A DNA stretch of 40,381 nucleotides from Pseudonocardia sp. SCN 73-27. Lineage in GTDB: Bacteria > Actinomycetota > Actinomycetes > Mycobacteriales > Pseudonocardiaceae. The notes below the pieces were generated by a model. The model was given only the letters and a program-made list of their open reading frames with translations. It was not told the origin of the DNA and searched no databases. The translations under genes and the position numbers were made by a program. This document shows, in pieces, positions 31,557-40,330 of this stretch. Within the stretch, counting starts at the first letter, position 1. The number at the start of each line of letters is the position of its first letter. The DNA is taken from positions 59,545 through 99,925 of the forward strand of contig MEGH01000004.1 of assembly GCA_001725415.1 (NCBI GenBank), in the 5' to 3' direction.

Positions 31557-32381
31557 ATGGCCATCACCGACGAGATCGCACCGGCACCGCCCCCCGGCGA
31601 CCCGCCCGAGCCCGCGCAGCCGCCGAGCGAGTACGCGAGCCTGGTCGAACCGATGAACCGCATGGTCGCGCTCGACCCGGCCGATCCTCTCCGTCGCGAA
31701 CTGCGCGACGAGATCGTCGTCTCGCTGCTCCCGCTCGTGCGCCATCTCGCGCAGCGCCACGCATCGGGCCATCCCGCCGGTGTCGAGGAGCTGGTGCAGG
31801 TGGGCAGCGTCGGGCTGCTCGGCGCCGTCGACCGCTGGGACCCCGACCGCGCGGGCGGCGACCTCCTCGGCTATCTCGTCCCCTGCATCCGGGGCGAGAT
31901 GCTGCGCTGGTTCCGCGACCGCACCTGGGCCACGCGGGTGCCGCGTCGGCTCAAGGACCTCAGCGTCGCCATCAACAAGGCCACCGGTCCGCTGTCGCAG
32001 AAACTCGGCCGCTCTCCGCGCCCCAGTGAGCTCGCCGCCCACCTCGGTGTCGACGTCGGTGAGGTCGTCGAGGCACTCACCGCCAAGGCCGGGCACCACG
32101 CCGACGCTCTCGACCCGGTGGACCCCGACACCGGAACCGGTGTGGGACAACGCCTCGGCGACGTCGACGCCGAGCTCGACCACGTCGAGAACCGGCACGC
32201 ACTGCGCCCGCTGCTCGACTCGCTCCCCGAACGCGAGCGCACGATCCTGGTGCTGCGGTTCTTCAAGGACATGACGCAGACCCAGATCGCCGAGGAGGTC
32301 GGCATCTCCCAGATGCACGTCTCCCGGCTGCTGACCCGCACCCTCGCGACGCTGCGCAAGGGCTTGTCGGACAACGACTAG
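31557..32381 (+). CDS. RNA polymerase sigma factor, SigB/SigF family
   Basis: 274-residue group 3 sigma factor. Region 2 is seen as EELVQVGSVGLLGAVDRWDP and YLVPCIRGEMLRWFRDRTW; region 3 as RVPRRLKDLSVAINKATGPL; region 4 as LPERERTILVLRFFKDMTQTQIAEEVGISQMHVSRLL. An acidic, Pro-rich N-terminal tail precedes region 2. GGGGGAG lies 5 nt before the ATG. No anti-sigma or anti-anti-sigma gene is adjacent, unlike most SigF loci. It probably drives a stress or stationary-phase regulon. Its stop overlaps that of the convergent mtr gene (shared CTAG). Confidence 0.93.
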   Translation: MAITDEIAPAPPPGDPPEPAQPPSEYASLVEPMNRMVALDPADPLRRELRDEIVVSLLPLVRHLAQRHASGHPAGVEELVQVGSVGLLGAVDRWDPDRAGGDLLGYLVPCIRGEMLRWFRDRTWATRVPRRLKDLSVAINKATGPLSQKLGRSPRPSELAAHLGVDVGEVVEALTAKAGHHADALDPVDPDTGTGVGQRLGDVDAELDHVENRHALRPLLDSLPERERTILVLRFFKDMTQTQIAEEVGISQMHVSRLLTRTLATLRKGLSDND

Positions 32382-33730
32382 AGCGCGTCCTCCAGCGCCT
32401 GCTGCACGACCTCGGTCAGTGCCGGATGGATCCAGTACGGCTTCTCGGCGAGCGTGCGTGCGTCGAGGTCCAGGGTCATGGCCAGCACGAGCGGCTGGAT
32501 CAGCGTCGAGGCCTGGGGGCCCAGGACGTGCGCACCCAGCAGCCTGCCGGTGCCCGGGTCGACGAGGACCTTCGCGAAGCCCGTCGTGTCCTCCAGCGCC
32601 CAGCCGTAGGCGACGTCGGAGAGCCGCGTCAGCCCGACGCCGAACGCCGTCCCGGCCTCCGACAGCTCCTGCTCGGTCGCACCGACGGCCGCGATCTGCG
32701 GGCTGGTGAAGATCGCCGACGGGACGGGGGCGTCGCCGGTGGTGTGCAGATCGTCGGGGTGGCGCAGGTTGTGGCGCACCACGTCGGCCTCGCGGTTGGC
32801 GACGTGCTTGAGCGGCACCGGCGTCGACACGTCACCCAGGGCCCAGACCCCGTCGGCGGTGGTGCGCTGGTACTCGTCGACGACGATCCGGCCGTCGTCG
32901 TGGACGTCGATCCCGGCGGCGTCGAGGTCGAGCCCGTCGCCGTTGGGGACGCGGCCGACCGCGACGAGCAGCATGTCGACCTCGACGGTCGCGTCGTCGT
33001 CGAGCGTGAGCACGAGTGCGCCCGGCGACCCCGACACCGCGGCGACCTCGCGGCCCAGCCGCACGTCCCACTCCTTCGACACGAGCTCGGTGAACTCGCG
33101 CGCCACCAGCACGTCCTGGCCGGCGAGCAGGGTGTCGGCCATGTCGATGATCGTGATCGCGGTGCCCGCCGAGGAGAACACGTGGGCCAGCTCGGCCGCG
33201 ATGTAACCGCCGCCCAGGACCGCGAGGCGCCGCGGCGGGTCGTCGACGCGCATGACGGTGTCCGACGTCTCGTAGGGCAGGCCGGAGTCGGTGACGGGCG
33301 GCGGGATCAGCGGTCGGGACCCGGCGGCGACGACGATCCGGTCGGCGCTCACCTCGGTACCCCCGATGTCGAGGGTGCGGGGGCCGGTGAACCGGGCGTG
33401 CGCGTCGTAGACGGTGATCCACGGGGTGTCCTCGCGGCCGGCCTTCCCGTCGCGGGCGATGGGGTCGAGCCGGCCGAAGACGCGGTCGCGCAGGTCGCGC
33501 CAGCGGACCCCGCGCAGCTCGGCGTCGACGTCGAGGCGGCCGGAGTCGGCGACGTCGTCGGCGAGGTCGGCGGCGCGGACGAGCATCTTGGTCGGGATGC
33601 AGCCGACGTTGAGGCATGTGCCGCCGAACCGGCTCTCCTCGACGATCGCGACGTCGAGACCGGCGAACGAGTCGTCGACGACCGAGTTGCCCGACCCGGC
33701 GCCGATGACGAGAAGATCGTGGTGCCTCAT
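32378..33730 (-). CDS. mtr: Mycothione reductase
   Basis: 450-residue NADPH- and FAD-dependent disulfide reductase that regenerates mycothiol from mycothione. FAD motif LLVIGAGSGNSVVDD, redox disulfide GGTCLNVGCIPTK (Cys39/Cys44), NADPH motif LAVLGGGYIAAELAHVFSS, and the C-terminal His435/Glu440 pair (WIHPALTEVV). The AGSGNS start and overall length fit Mtr rather than glutathione or lipoamide dehydrogenases. It marks the host as a mycothiol producer. The last four bases overlap the convergent sigma factor stop. Confidence 0.92.
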   Translation of the reverse strand: MRHHDLLVIGAGSGNSVVDDSFAGLDVAIVEESRFGGTCLNVGCIPTKMLVRAADLADDVADSGRLDVDAELRGVRWRDLRDRVFGRLDPIARDGKAGREDTPWITVYDAHARFTGPRTLDIGGTEVSADRIVVAAGSRPLIPPPVTDSGLPYETSDTVMRVDDPPRRLAVLGGGYIAAELAHVFSSAGTAITIIDMADTLLAGQDVLVAREFTELVSKEWDVRLGREVAAVSGSPGALVLTLDDDATVEVDMLLVAVGRVPNGDGLDLDAAGIDVHDDGRIVVDEYQRTTADGVWALGDVSTPVPLKHVANREADVVRHNLRHPDDLHTTGDAPVPSAIFTSPQIAAVGATEQELSEAGTAFGVGLTRLSDVAYGWALEDTTGFAKVLVDPGTGRLLGAHVLGPQASTLIQPLVLAMTLDLDARTLAEKPYWIHPALTEVVQQALEDAL

Positions 33731-33858
33731 CCACCGGAGGCTATGGCCGCCCGTGCGCCCCCACCACCGGAAGCGCCACCGTCGCCTGGCTTCGTGCGTT
33801 CCGCTGATCCGAACGCGCGTCTTCCCAGCACGCCGTCGCCGGTGCCACGGTTCGGGGC

Positions 33859-35289
33859 ATGAGCGAACGGTTCGGGCACGTCATCGACGGTGAGGAGCGC
33901 GCGTCGCTCGACGGCGCGGAGTTCGACACGGTCGACCCCTACACGCAGCAGCCGTGGGCGTCGGTCGCCCTCGGCGGGGCACCGGAGGCGGACCTCGCGG
34001 TCGCGTCTGCACGACGCGCGTTCGACGAGGGCCCCTGGCCGCGGATGGGTTTCGCCGAGCGCGGGGCGCTGCTGCACCGCTTCGCCGACCTGATCATGGC
34101 GAACCTCGACGAGCTGGCCCTGGCCGACACCCGCGACATGGGCAAGCCCGTCGCCGACGCCAAGGGCAAGGACGTCCCGCGGACCGCGCAGAACATCCGG
34201 TTCTTCGCCGACCACGCGCGCCTGTCCGCGGCCGAGACCTATCCGACCGACACCGGCCACCACGCGTACTCCCGCTACGAGCCCGCCGGTGTCGTCGCGG
34301 CGATCGCGCCCTGGAACTTCCCGATGATGCTGGAGAGCTGGAAGTTCGCGCCCGCGCTGGCGTGGGGCAACACGGTCGTGCTGAAGCCGGCGGAGGACTC
34401 GCCGGTGTCGGCGACGCTGATGGCGCGCCTCGCGCTGGAGGCGGGCATCCCGCCCGGCGTGTTCAACGTGCTGCACGGCTACGGCCCCGACTCCGCGGGC
34501 TCGGCGCTGACCGAGGACCCGCGGGTCGACCGGATCACCTTCACCGGCGAGTCGAACACCGGGCGGGCGATCACCGCCGCCGCGGCGCGCAACCTCACCC
34601 CGGTCAGCCTGGAGCTGGGCGGCAAGGGTGCGAATCTCGTGTTCGCCGACGCCGACCTCGGCACCGCCGTCGACTGGTCGATCAAGGCGATCTTCACCAA
34701 CGCCGGGCAGGTGTGCCTGGCCGGGTCGCGGCTCTACGTGCAGCGCCCGGTGCTCGACGAGTTCCTCGCCCGGTTCGTGGCCGCGGCGGAGGCGCTGGTC
34801 GTCGGCGACCCGAAGGAGGCCGGCACCCAGATCGGTCCGCTGTCGTCGAAGACCCACCACACCAAGGTCACGAGCTACCTCGACGATCCGAGCGGCAAGG
34901 TCCTCACCGGCGGCCGTGGTGACGGGCTGTTCGTGCGCCCGACCGTCGTCGTCGACGCCGCGCCGGACTCGCCGATCCAGTGCGAGGAGATCTTCGGGCC
35001 GATCGTCACGGTGACGCCGTTCGACACCGAGGACGAGGCCGTCGCCGCCGCCAACGGAAGCCGCTACGGGCTCAACGCGATGGTGTTCACCGAGAACCTG
35101 TCGCGGGCGCATCGGGTCTCGGCGCGGCTGCGGGCGGGCACGGTGTGGACGAACTGCTTCTTCGTCCGCGACCTGCGCGCCCCGTTCGGCGGGTTCGGCG
35201 ACTCCGGGTGGGGACGCGAGGGCGGCACGTTCAGCCGCGAGTTCTTCACCGAGCCCAAGGCCGTGGTGATGGCGATCGACGGCGGCTGA
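33859..35289 (+). CDS. Aldehyde dehydrogenase (hydroxymuconic-semialdehyde-type)
   Basis: 476-residue NAD(P)-dependent aldehyde dehydrogenase with all catalytic residues: Asn153 (APWNFPMM), Lys176 (VLKPAED), Glu252 (LELGGKG) and Cys286 (NAGQVCLAGS). The nearest relatives by look are 2-hydroxymuconic semialdehyde and betaine-aldehyde-like enzymes. The tautomerase gene starts one base after its stop, the pairing seen in meta-cleavage pathways where a semialdehyde is oxidised and the product tautomerised. No ring-cleavage dioxygenase is in the window, so the substrate remains open. Confidence 0.9.
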   Translation: MSERFGHVIDGEERASLDGAEFDTVDPYTQQPWASVALGGAPEADLAVASARRAFDEGPWPRMGFAERGALLHRFADLIMANLDELALADTRDMGKPVADAKGKDVPRTAQNIRFFADHARLSAAETYPTDTGHHAYSRYEPAGVVAAIAPWNFPMMLESWKFAPALAWGNTVVLKPAEDSPVSATLMARLALEAGIPPGVFNVLHGYGPDSAGSALTEDPRVDRITFTGESNTGRAITAAAARNLTPVSLELGGKGANLVFADADLGTAVDWSIKAIFTNAGQVCLAGSRLYVQRPVLDEFLARFVAAAEALVVGDPKEAGTQIGPLSSKTHHTKVTSYLDDPSGKVLTGGRGDGLFVRPTVVVDAAPDSPIQCEEIFGPIVTVTPFDTEDEAVAAANGSRYGLNAMVFTENLSRAHRVSARLRAGTVWTNCFFVRDLRAPFGGFGDSGWGREGGTFSREFFTEPKAVVMAIDGG

Positions 35290-35290
35290 C

Positions 35291-35698
35291 GTGCCGATCT
35301 TCGAGGTGCACCTCGTGGCGGGCCGGCATCCGCCCGAGCGCCTCGCCGAACTGTTGAGGGCGCTGTCGGCCCGCTACGCCGAGATCCTGGAGTCGCCCGT
35401 CGAGCGGGTGCGCGGGTTCGTCACCGCGCACCCGGCGGCGCACGTCGTCGCCGGTGGGGAGGTCGGCGTCGAGGCGCCGTACGTGACCGCCCTCGTGCTG
35501 CGCGGGCGTCCCGTCGAGCAGCGGCACCGGCTCATCGCCGCGTTCACCGACGTCGTCGTCGACGTCCTGGGCGCGGCGCGGGCGTCGGTGCGGGTCCGGA
35601 TCGAGCAGGTCGACCCCGACGAGTGGGGCATCGCGGGAGTCCCGGCGTCGGCGGCGCGCGCGACGGAGATCGCCGCCCGAGCGGCCGGATCAGGGTGA
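35291..35698 (+). CDS. Tautomerase superfamily protein, cis-CaaD-like
   Basis: 135 residues starting MPIF: after Met removal the N-terminal Pro1 is the catalytic base of the tautomerase superfamily. Length and the segment VVAGGEVGVEAPYVTALVLRGR match the fused two-unit cis-3-chloroacrylic acid dehalogenase group; the two arginines after the second strand (Arg70 and Arg72 counted from Pro1) fit its substrate-binding pair, but the position of catalytic His28 is Tyr. It is therefore probably a tautomerase or uncharacterised hydratase rather than a true cis-CaaD. It is co-transcribed with the aldehyde dehydrogenase (GTG one base after its stop). Confidence 0.8.
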   Translation: MPIFEVHLVAGRHPPERLAELLRALSARYAEILESPVERVRGFVTAHPAAHVVAGGEVGVEAPYVTALVLRGRPVEQRHRLIAAFTDVVVDVLGAARASVRVRIEQVDPDEWGIAGVPASAARATEIAARAAGSG

Positions 35699-35820
35699 GC
35701 AGAGCGCGACCCCGGCCTGCCGGCCCGGGGACCGAATCCCGCGCCGGGTTCGACACAGGACCGGTTCCGACCATGATCGAGCCAGTCCGTGGTCCAGGTC
35801 GGCGCGGTGGTGAGGGCCGG

Positions 35821-36561
35821 TCAGAACAGCCCGCGTCGGGCACCGGCGTCCAACGCCAGGGTGGCACCGTGCAGGGCGTCGGCCTCCGGTGCCAGCAGGG
35901 TCGCGACGGTCCAGGCCACCTCGGCGGGCGCCACGAACCGGCCCAGGGGTGACTCGGCAGCACGTTCGGCGAGCACCTCGTCGACGTCGACGCCCCGGCG
36001 TTCGGCCGCTGCGGCGGCCAGTCCCCGCATCCGCGGGGTGTCGACGGGACCGGGCGCCACGAGGTGCGCGGTGATCCCGCGCGGGCCGTACGCGGTCGCG
36101 AGCTGGCGGACCAGGTTGGCGAGCGCGGCATTGGTGACGCCCGCGGCGCAGGCGTCGGGGGAGGGCTCGCTGCCGAAGTGCCCGCCGAGCGCGACGATCC
36201 GCGACCCCCTCCGCAACCGGTCGTCGACCGCCCTGACCAGCCGCAGCAGCCCACCGACCTTGAGCGCGACGGTCGTGCCGAGGGCGTCGGGGTCGATCGA
36301 CGCGAGTGGCCCGGTGCGCGGGAGGCCGGCGGCCTGCACGACCATCCGCACCGGCGCACCCAGCTCCGCGACCGTGGCTGCGACCGCGTCCTGTCCGAGT
36401 ACGGTTCCGACGTCGGCGGCGACGCCCGTCGTCGCCGCGTCGTCGGCACCGCCGTTGCGGGTGACCGCGACGACGTGCAGCCCGGCGGCCCGCAGCGCGT
36501 CGGCGATCGCGGAGCCCAACGCCCCGGACGCACCGGCGACGACGGCGAGCTCGGCCGTCAC
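35821..36561 (-). CDS. Short-chain dehydrogenase-fold protein lacking the YxxxK dyad
   Basis: 246-residue SDR fold. The nucleotide-binding start is intact (VVAGASGALGSAIADALRAAG), as are QAAG and the C-terminal PGPVDTPRM. At the active site, where SDRs have YxxxK, the sequence reads CAAGVTNAALANL, so Tyr and Lys are replaced (Ala and Asn), and the usual catalytic Ser region reads IVALGGHFG. It may bind NAD(P) without standard oxidoreductase chemistry. The GTG start overlaps the HAD hydrolase stop (GTGA), so both are expressed together. Confidence 0.82.
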   Translation of the reverse strand: MTAELAVVAGASGALGSAIADALRAAGLHVVAVTRNGGADDAATTGVAADVGTVLGQDAVAATVAELGAPVRMVVQAAGLPRTGPLASIDPDALGTTVALKVGGLLRLVRAVDDRLRRGSRIVALGGHFGSEPSPDACAAGVTNAALANLVRQLATAYGPRGITAHLVAPGPVDTPRMRGLAAAAAERRGVDVDEVLAERAAESPLGRFVAPAEVAWTVATLLAPEADALHGATLALDAGARRGLF

Positions 36562-37220
36562 TGCGCCGACCCGAGCGGCGCCAGCCCGAGAGCCGAGCGG
36601 GCCTGCGTGAACGCTGCGTCCGGGTCGCGCAGGTCCAGCTGCACCGCGTGCAGCCCCGCCGCCCGGCCACCCTCGACGTTCCACGGCATGTCGTCGACGA
36701 AGACGATCTCACCCGGCGCCACCCCGAGGCCGTCGATCGCGGCGGCGTAGCTGCGCGGATCGGGCTTGAGGATGCCGGTCACCGAGCCGTCGACCAGCAC
36801 GTCGACGTCCCCGAGTGCGGAGAGGTCGCCGAGCGGGCCGTCGCCGTGGAATGCCGCGAGGTCGTTGGTCAGCACGCCCAGGCGCAGGCCCCCGGCGCGC
36901 GCGTCGGCGACGAGGCGGCGGGCCACGGGCCGGATGATCTCCACGCCGGGCTGTTCGTAGAGCTCGACCATGAACTCGTGCGTCGACCAGTCCGCGCGGC
37001 CCAGCACGGCACCGATCTCCGCGGCCCGCAACGCCCAGTAGCCGCGCTCGGTGACCTCGCCGCGCAGCATGCGCTCCCAGTCGGGATCGGGCTCGGGGCC
37101 GAGCGGGCCCCGGCGGGCGGTCACCGACCGGGTCGTGGGTTCGCGTTCGCCGAGCAGCGCCAGCATCTCCGACCCGGACCGGAACACGACGCCGCCGACG
37201 TCGAGGAGCAGAGCCTTCAC
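36558..37220 (-). CDS. HAD superfamily hydrolase (subfamily IA)
   Basis: 220-residue haloacid-dehalogenase-fold hydrolase with motif I LLLDVGGVV (nucleophile Asp7; the second Asp is Gly9), motif II VLTND, motif III ILKPDP and motif IV FVDDMPWN. Loss of the second motif I Asp occurs in several DxGxV-type phosphatases, so phosphatase activity is still possible. GTG start. It is divergent from the split dikinase genes; dephosphorylating a product made by that pair is an attractive but untested idea. Confidence 0.87.
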   Translation of the reverse strand: MKALLLDVGGVVFRSGSEMLALLGEREPTTRSVTARRGPLGPEPDPDWERMLRGEVTERGYWALRAAEIGAVLGRADWSTHEFMVELYEQPGVEIIRPVARRLVADARAGGLRLGVLTNDLAAFHGDGPLGDLSALGDVDVLVDGSVTGILKPDPRSYAAAIDGLGVAPGEIVFVDDMPWNVEGGRAAGLHAVQLDLRDPDAAFTQARSALGLAPLGSAQ

Positions 37221-37397
37221 GCGCTGACCCTACGGACGGGCCACCGCGCCGTGGAAGCCGCGCGTTCCCCCTCGCGAAACGGCTGCTCACCGGGGTGGCG
37301 GACGGGACGGAACGTTCGGCAGGGGAGAACGGCCGGGTTGCCGCGGGGTGTGTGCGCTGTCACGGTCCGAGCCAGCGTCCCGATCAGAGGAGATCCG

Positions 37398-39161
37398 ATG
37401 GCGAACGTCGTCCCCGTCGAGGAGTACACCGGCGAGTGGTATCCGGGCTACAAGCCGGAGCACTTCGACTTCCCGTACGTCGTCGACGCGCCGTCGCCGT
37501 TCAAGCCCGGCGACGAGAACGCGTTCTGGTTCCTCGACTTCCACTGGTCGCGCGGCCTCACCCCGCTCGCCGCGACGTTGTGGAGCGCCGACGGCTACTG
37601 CGCCGGCACCCAGAGCGCGTCGGAGAACCTGCCCCTGCCGCCCGGACGCGGCGTCACCTGCCGGTTCGCCGGCACCCACCTCTACGGCTCCCCGATCCCG
37701 GAGGAGGACCCGCGCGAGATCGGCGCGCGGGCCAACCGCCTGGGGACGAACCTGCCGCACTTCCTGCAGAACTACCGCTCGATCTGGGAGGCGGGCCGCG
37801 ACGAGCTCGAGGCCACCTGGGACTACTTCCAGGGAATCGACCTGACGACGGTCCCGACCGCCGACCTGGGCACCCTGATCCGCCAGGGCCGTCGCTATCA
37901 CAAGCGCGCCATGGAGATCCACTTCGCGGTCATGTACCCGATGCTGGTCAACTTCCTCGGCTTCTACGGTTCCTGCGCCGAGATGGGCATCGACACCAGC
38001 CTCGTCGGCAAGTTCCTGCAGGGCGAGGAGACGAAGATCATGGAGCTCGACCGCGAGCTCTACGCGCTGGCCACCAGGGCCCGCCAAGCCGGGCTGTCGC
38101 AGGTGTTCGCCGACAACGAGCCCGGCGACATGCGTGCGGCGCTGTCGGCACACGGTGGCTCGGCGTCGCAGTGGCTCACCGACTTCGACGACTGGCTGCA
38201 GGTGTGGGGCCACCGCACCGACGCGACCTGCGACGTCGGCGTTCCCAGCTGGATCGAGGACAACACCAACGCGTTCGGCAACATCAAGACGTTCCTGATG
38301 AAGGACACCGACCACGACTTCGCGGCCGCTGCCCGGAACGCCCTCGAGGAGCGCGACGCGGCCATCGACGCCGCCCGGTCCGGCCTCACCCGCGAGGAGC
38401 AGGCGGTGTTCGACGGCGGGCTCGCCGCCAACCAGGCCGCGAACTTCCCGTGGTGGCAGGACGACCACAACTACTACATCGACCTCAAGGTCATGCTGCC
38501 GCTGCGGCAGGCCTGCCAGGAACTCGCGACCCGCGTCGACGCCGACCACCGCGACGACATGCTGTACCTGTTCTGGCCCGAGCTGCTCGACGTCGCCGCA
38601 GGCAAGCCCTACGCCGGTGAGCTGAGCAGCCTCGTGCGCGACCGTCGCCAGTACTTCGACCACTGGCACGCGAAGCGCTCCGACATGCCCAAGGTGCTGG
38701 GCACGGTGCCGGACTCGGTCGAGGACCCGGTGCTGATCGAGATCTTCGGGATCAACCCGGGCTCGCTGCGGGCGGTGCAGAACCCCGATGCCGCCAACGA
38801 GACGACCCTGACCGGTGTCGCCGCCGCGCGCGGCACGGCCACCGGCATCGCCCGGGTCCTGCAGAGCTCCGACGAGCTGCACCGCGTCGCGCCCGGCGAG
38901 ATCCTCGTCTGCGAGTCGACGTCCCCGAACTGGACGCCGGCGTTCGGCAAGATCGCGGGCGCGGTGTGCGACGGCGGTGGCATGCTCAGCCACGCGGCCA
39001 TCGTCGGCCGCGAGTACGGGGTCCCGACCGTCACCGCCGTCGGCGTCGCCACGCTCGCGATCGGCGACGGTGACAAGATCGAGGTCGACGGCACCAACGG
39101 CAAGGTGACCATCCTGAAGCGGGCCGCCGAGCTCGTCGACGCCGACCCTGGACAGCCGTGA
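37398..39161 (+). CDS. PEP-synthase-like subunit with phosphohistidine swivel domain (phenylphosphate synthase subunit A-like)
   Basis: 587-residue protein. The C-terminal part (about 480-575) is the mobile phosphohistidine domain of PEP-utilising enzymes, with GGGMLSHAAIVGREYGVP (His532). The rest (about 1-470) is not the pyruvate/PEP-binding barrel but a Trp/His-rich region (FHWSRGLTPL, EIHFAVMYP, NFPWWQDDHNYYID) presumably binding the phosphoryl acceptor. This architecture is that of phenylphosphate synthase subunit 1 and of the Corynebacterium cresol-phosphorylating CreHI system. AGAGGAG before ATG 37398 fixes the start; longer frames upstream overlap the HAD gene region and have no such signal. 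The stop overlaps the next start. Confidence 0.8.
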   Translation: MANVVPVEEYTGEWYPGYKPEHFDFPYVVDAPSPFKPGDENAFWFLDFHWSRGLTPLAATLWSADGYCAGTQSASENLPLPPGRGVTCRFAGTHLYGSPIPEEDPREIGARANRLGTNLPHFLQNYRSIWEAGRDELEATWDYFQGIDLTTVPTADLGTLIRQGRRYHKRAMEIHFAVMYPMLVNFLGFYGSCAEMGIDTSLVGKFLQGEETKIMELDRELYALATRARQAGLSQVFADNEPGDMRAALSAHGGSASQWLTDFDDWLQVWGHRTDATCDVGVPSWIEDNTNAFGNIKTFLMKDTDHDFAAAARNALEERDAAIDAARSGLTREEQAVFDGGLAANQAANFPWWQDDHNYYIDLKVMLPLRQACQELATRVDADHRDDMLYLFWPELLDVAAGKPYAGELSSLVRDRRQYFDHWHAKRSDMPKVLGTVPDSVEDPVLIEIFGINPGSLRAVQNPDAANETTLTGVAAARGTATGIARVLQSSDELHRVAPGEILVCESTSPNWTPAFGKIAGAVCDGGGMLSHAAIVGREYGVPTVTAVGVATLAIGDGDKIEVDGTNGKVTILKRAAELVDADPGQP

Positions 39162-40243
39162 CGGGGGTACTCATGCAGAGCGTGGTGTGGGTCGACGCGG
39201 TCGAGCCGGACGAGGCGGTCGCGGCCGCCGGGTCGAAGATCGGCAGGCTCGCCGACCTGCACCGTGCCGGGGTCGAGGTGCCGCAGGGCTTCGCGGTGAG
39301 CGTCGACGCCTACCGCCGGCACTGCGGCGAGGCCGGGCTCGACCCGCGCATCGACGAGGTCATCGGCAGGCTGGGCGCCGACCCGTCGGAGGCCGACGTC
39401 GAGGCGGCGTCGGCGGAGATCCGGGAGCTGTTCGTCGCGACCCCGATGTCCGACGCGCTGGCCGCCGAGATCACCGACGCCTACGAGGAGCTGTGCGTCC
39501 GCTGCGTCGACGTCAACGTCCCGACGGCGGTCCGGTCGAGCGCGACAGGTGAGGACGCCGCCGACGCCTCCTTCGCCGGCATCTTCGACACCTACCTCGG
39601 GGTGTCCGGGGCGCCGCGGGTGCTCGACGCGATCCGCGCCTGCTGGGGGTCGCTGTTCACCGGCCGCGCCCTGGCCTACCGGCTGCGCAAGGGCATCAGC
39701 CACCACGACATGCCGATCGCGGTCGGCGTGATCGAGCTGATCCACGCCCGCGCGTCCGGGGTGGCGTTCTCGGTGCACCCGGTGACGGGCAAGCCGGACC
39801 GCGTCGTCATCGAGACGTCGTGGGGGTGGGGGGAGGCGATCGTGCAGGGCGTCGTCGATCCCGACCACATCGAGGTGGGCAAGGCCGACGGCCGCGTCCT
39901 GCGCTACGACGTCGCGCACAAGGCGATCGTCTCGGCGTTCGACTTCGCCGACGGCCGGGTCACCGAGGTGGAGATGCCGGCGCGGCTGGCCGACCGCAAG
40001 GTGCTGGACGAGGAGCAGATCGGGGCGGTGGTCTCCGCGGTCACCGCGATCGAGGAGCACTACGGCTACCCCGTCGACGTCGAATGGGTCATCTCCCGGC
40101 ACCGCCGGGCCGGTGACGGGATCTGCATCGTGCAGTCGCGGCCGGTCACGGTCACTGCCGAGGAGTCGGCGCCCCTGGCCTACGACCCGGTGGCGCTCGC
40201 GCAGAAGTACGTCTTCAGCGGGAAGCCGGTCCCCGGCCGCTGA
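39158..40243 (+). CDS. PEP-synthase-like ATP-binding subunit (phenylphosphate synthase subunit B-like)
   Basis: 361-residue ATP-grasp domain corresponding to the N-terminal part of PEP synthase/pyruvate phosphate dikinase. Motifs: AGSKIGRLADLHRAGVEVPQ, the phosphate loop VRSSATGED (125-133) with SFAGIFDTYLGV, LIHARASGVAFSVHP, and the C-terminal IVQSRPVTV. It would transfer the beta-phosphate of ATP to His532 of the partner, forming AMP and phosphate. GTG 39158 overlaps the preceding TGA (GTGA), implying a fixed stoichiometry. A strong hairpin follows, so the operon probably ends here. Confidence 0.85.
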   Translation: MTGVLMQSVVWVDAVEPDEAVAAAGSKIGRLADLHRAGVEVPQGFAVSVDAYRRHCGEAGLDPRIDEVIGRLGADPSEADVEAASAEIRELFVATPMSDALAAEITDAYEELCVRCVDVNVPTAVRSSATGEDAADASFAGIFDTYLGVSGAPRVLDAIRACWGSLFTGRALAYRLRKGISHHDMPIAVGVIELIHARASGVAFSVHPVTGKPDRVVIETSWGWGEAIVQGVVDPDHIEVGKADGRVLRYDVAHKAIVSAFDFADGRVTEVEMPARLADRKVLDEEQIGAVVSAVTAIEEHYGYPVDVEWVISRHRRAGDGICIVQSRPVTVTAEESAPLAYDPVALAQKYVFSGKPVPGR

Positions 40244-40298
40244 ACCATGCCGGGTGGGCCGCCCGCTCGCCGGCGCCGGATCGGGTCGACACCCCGCC

Positions 40299-40330
40299 GC
40301 CGGGCGACTGGCAGCAGCCAGCCGCCCGGC
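40299..40330. terminator. Strong hairpin after the dikinase pair
   Basis: Arms at 40299-40312 (GCCGGGCGACTGGC) and 40317-40330 (GCCAGCCGCCCGGC) pair at 13 of 14 positions around the loop AGCA. It lies about 55 bp after the last stop. Without a T-run it suits a GC-type actinomycete terminator. Confidence 0.6.

Noticed and set aside
36648-37397. Upstream extension of the swivel-His subunit gene
   Set aside because: The frame is open far upstream, but ATG 37398 has a good ribosome-binding site, and the extra residues are low complexity and antisense to the HAD gene.
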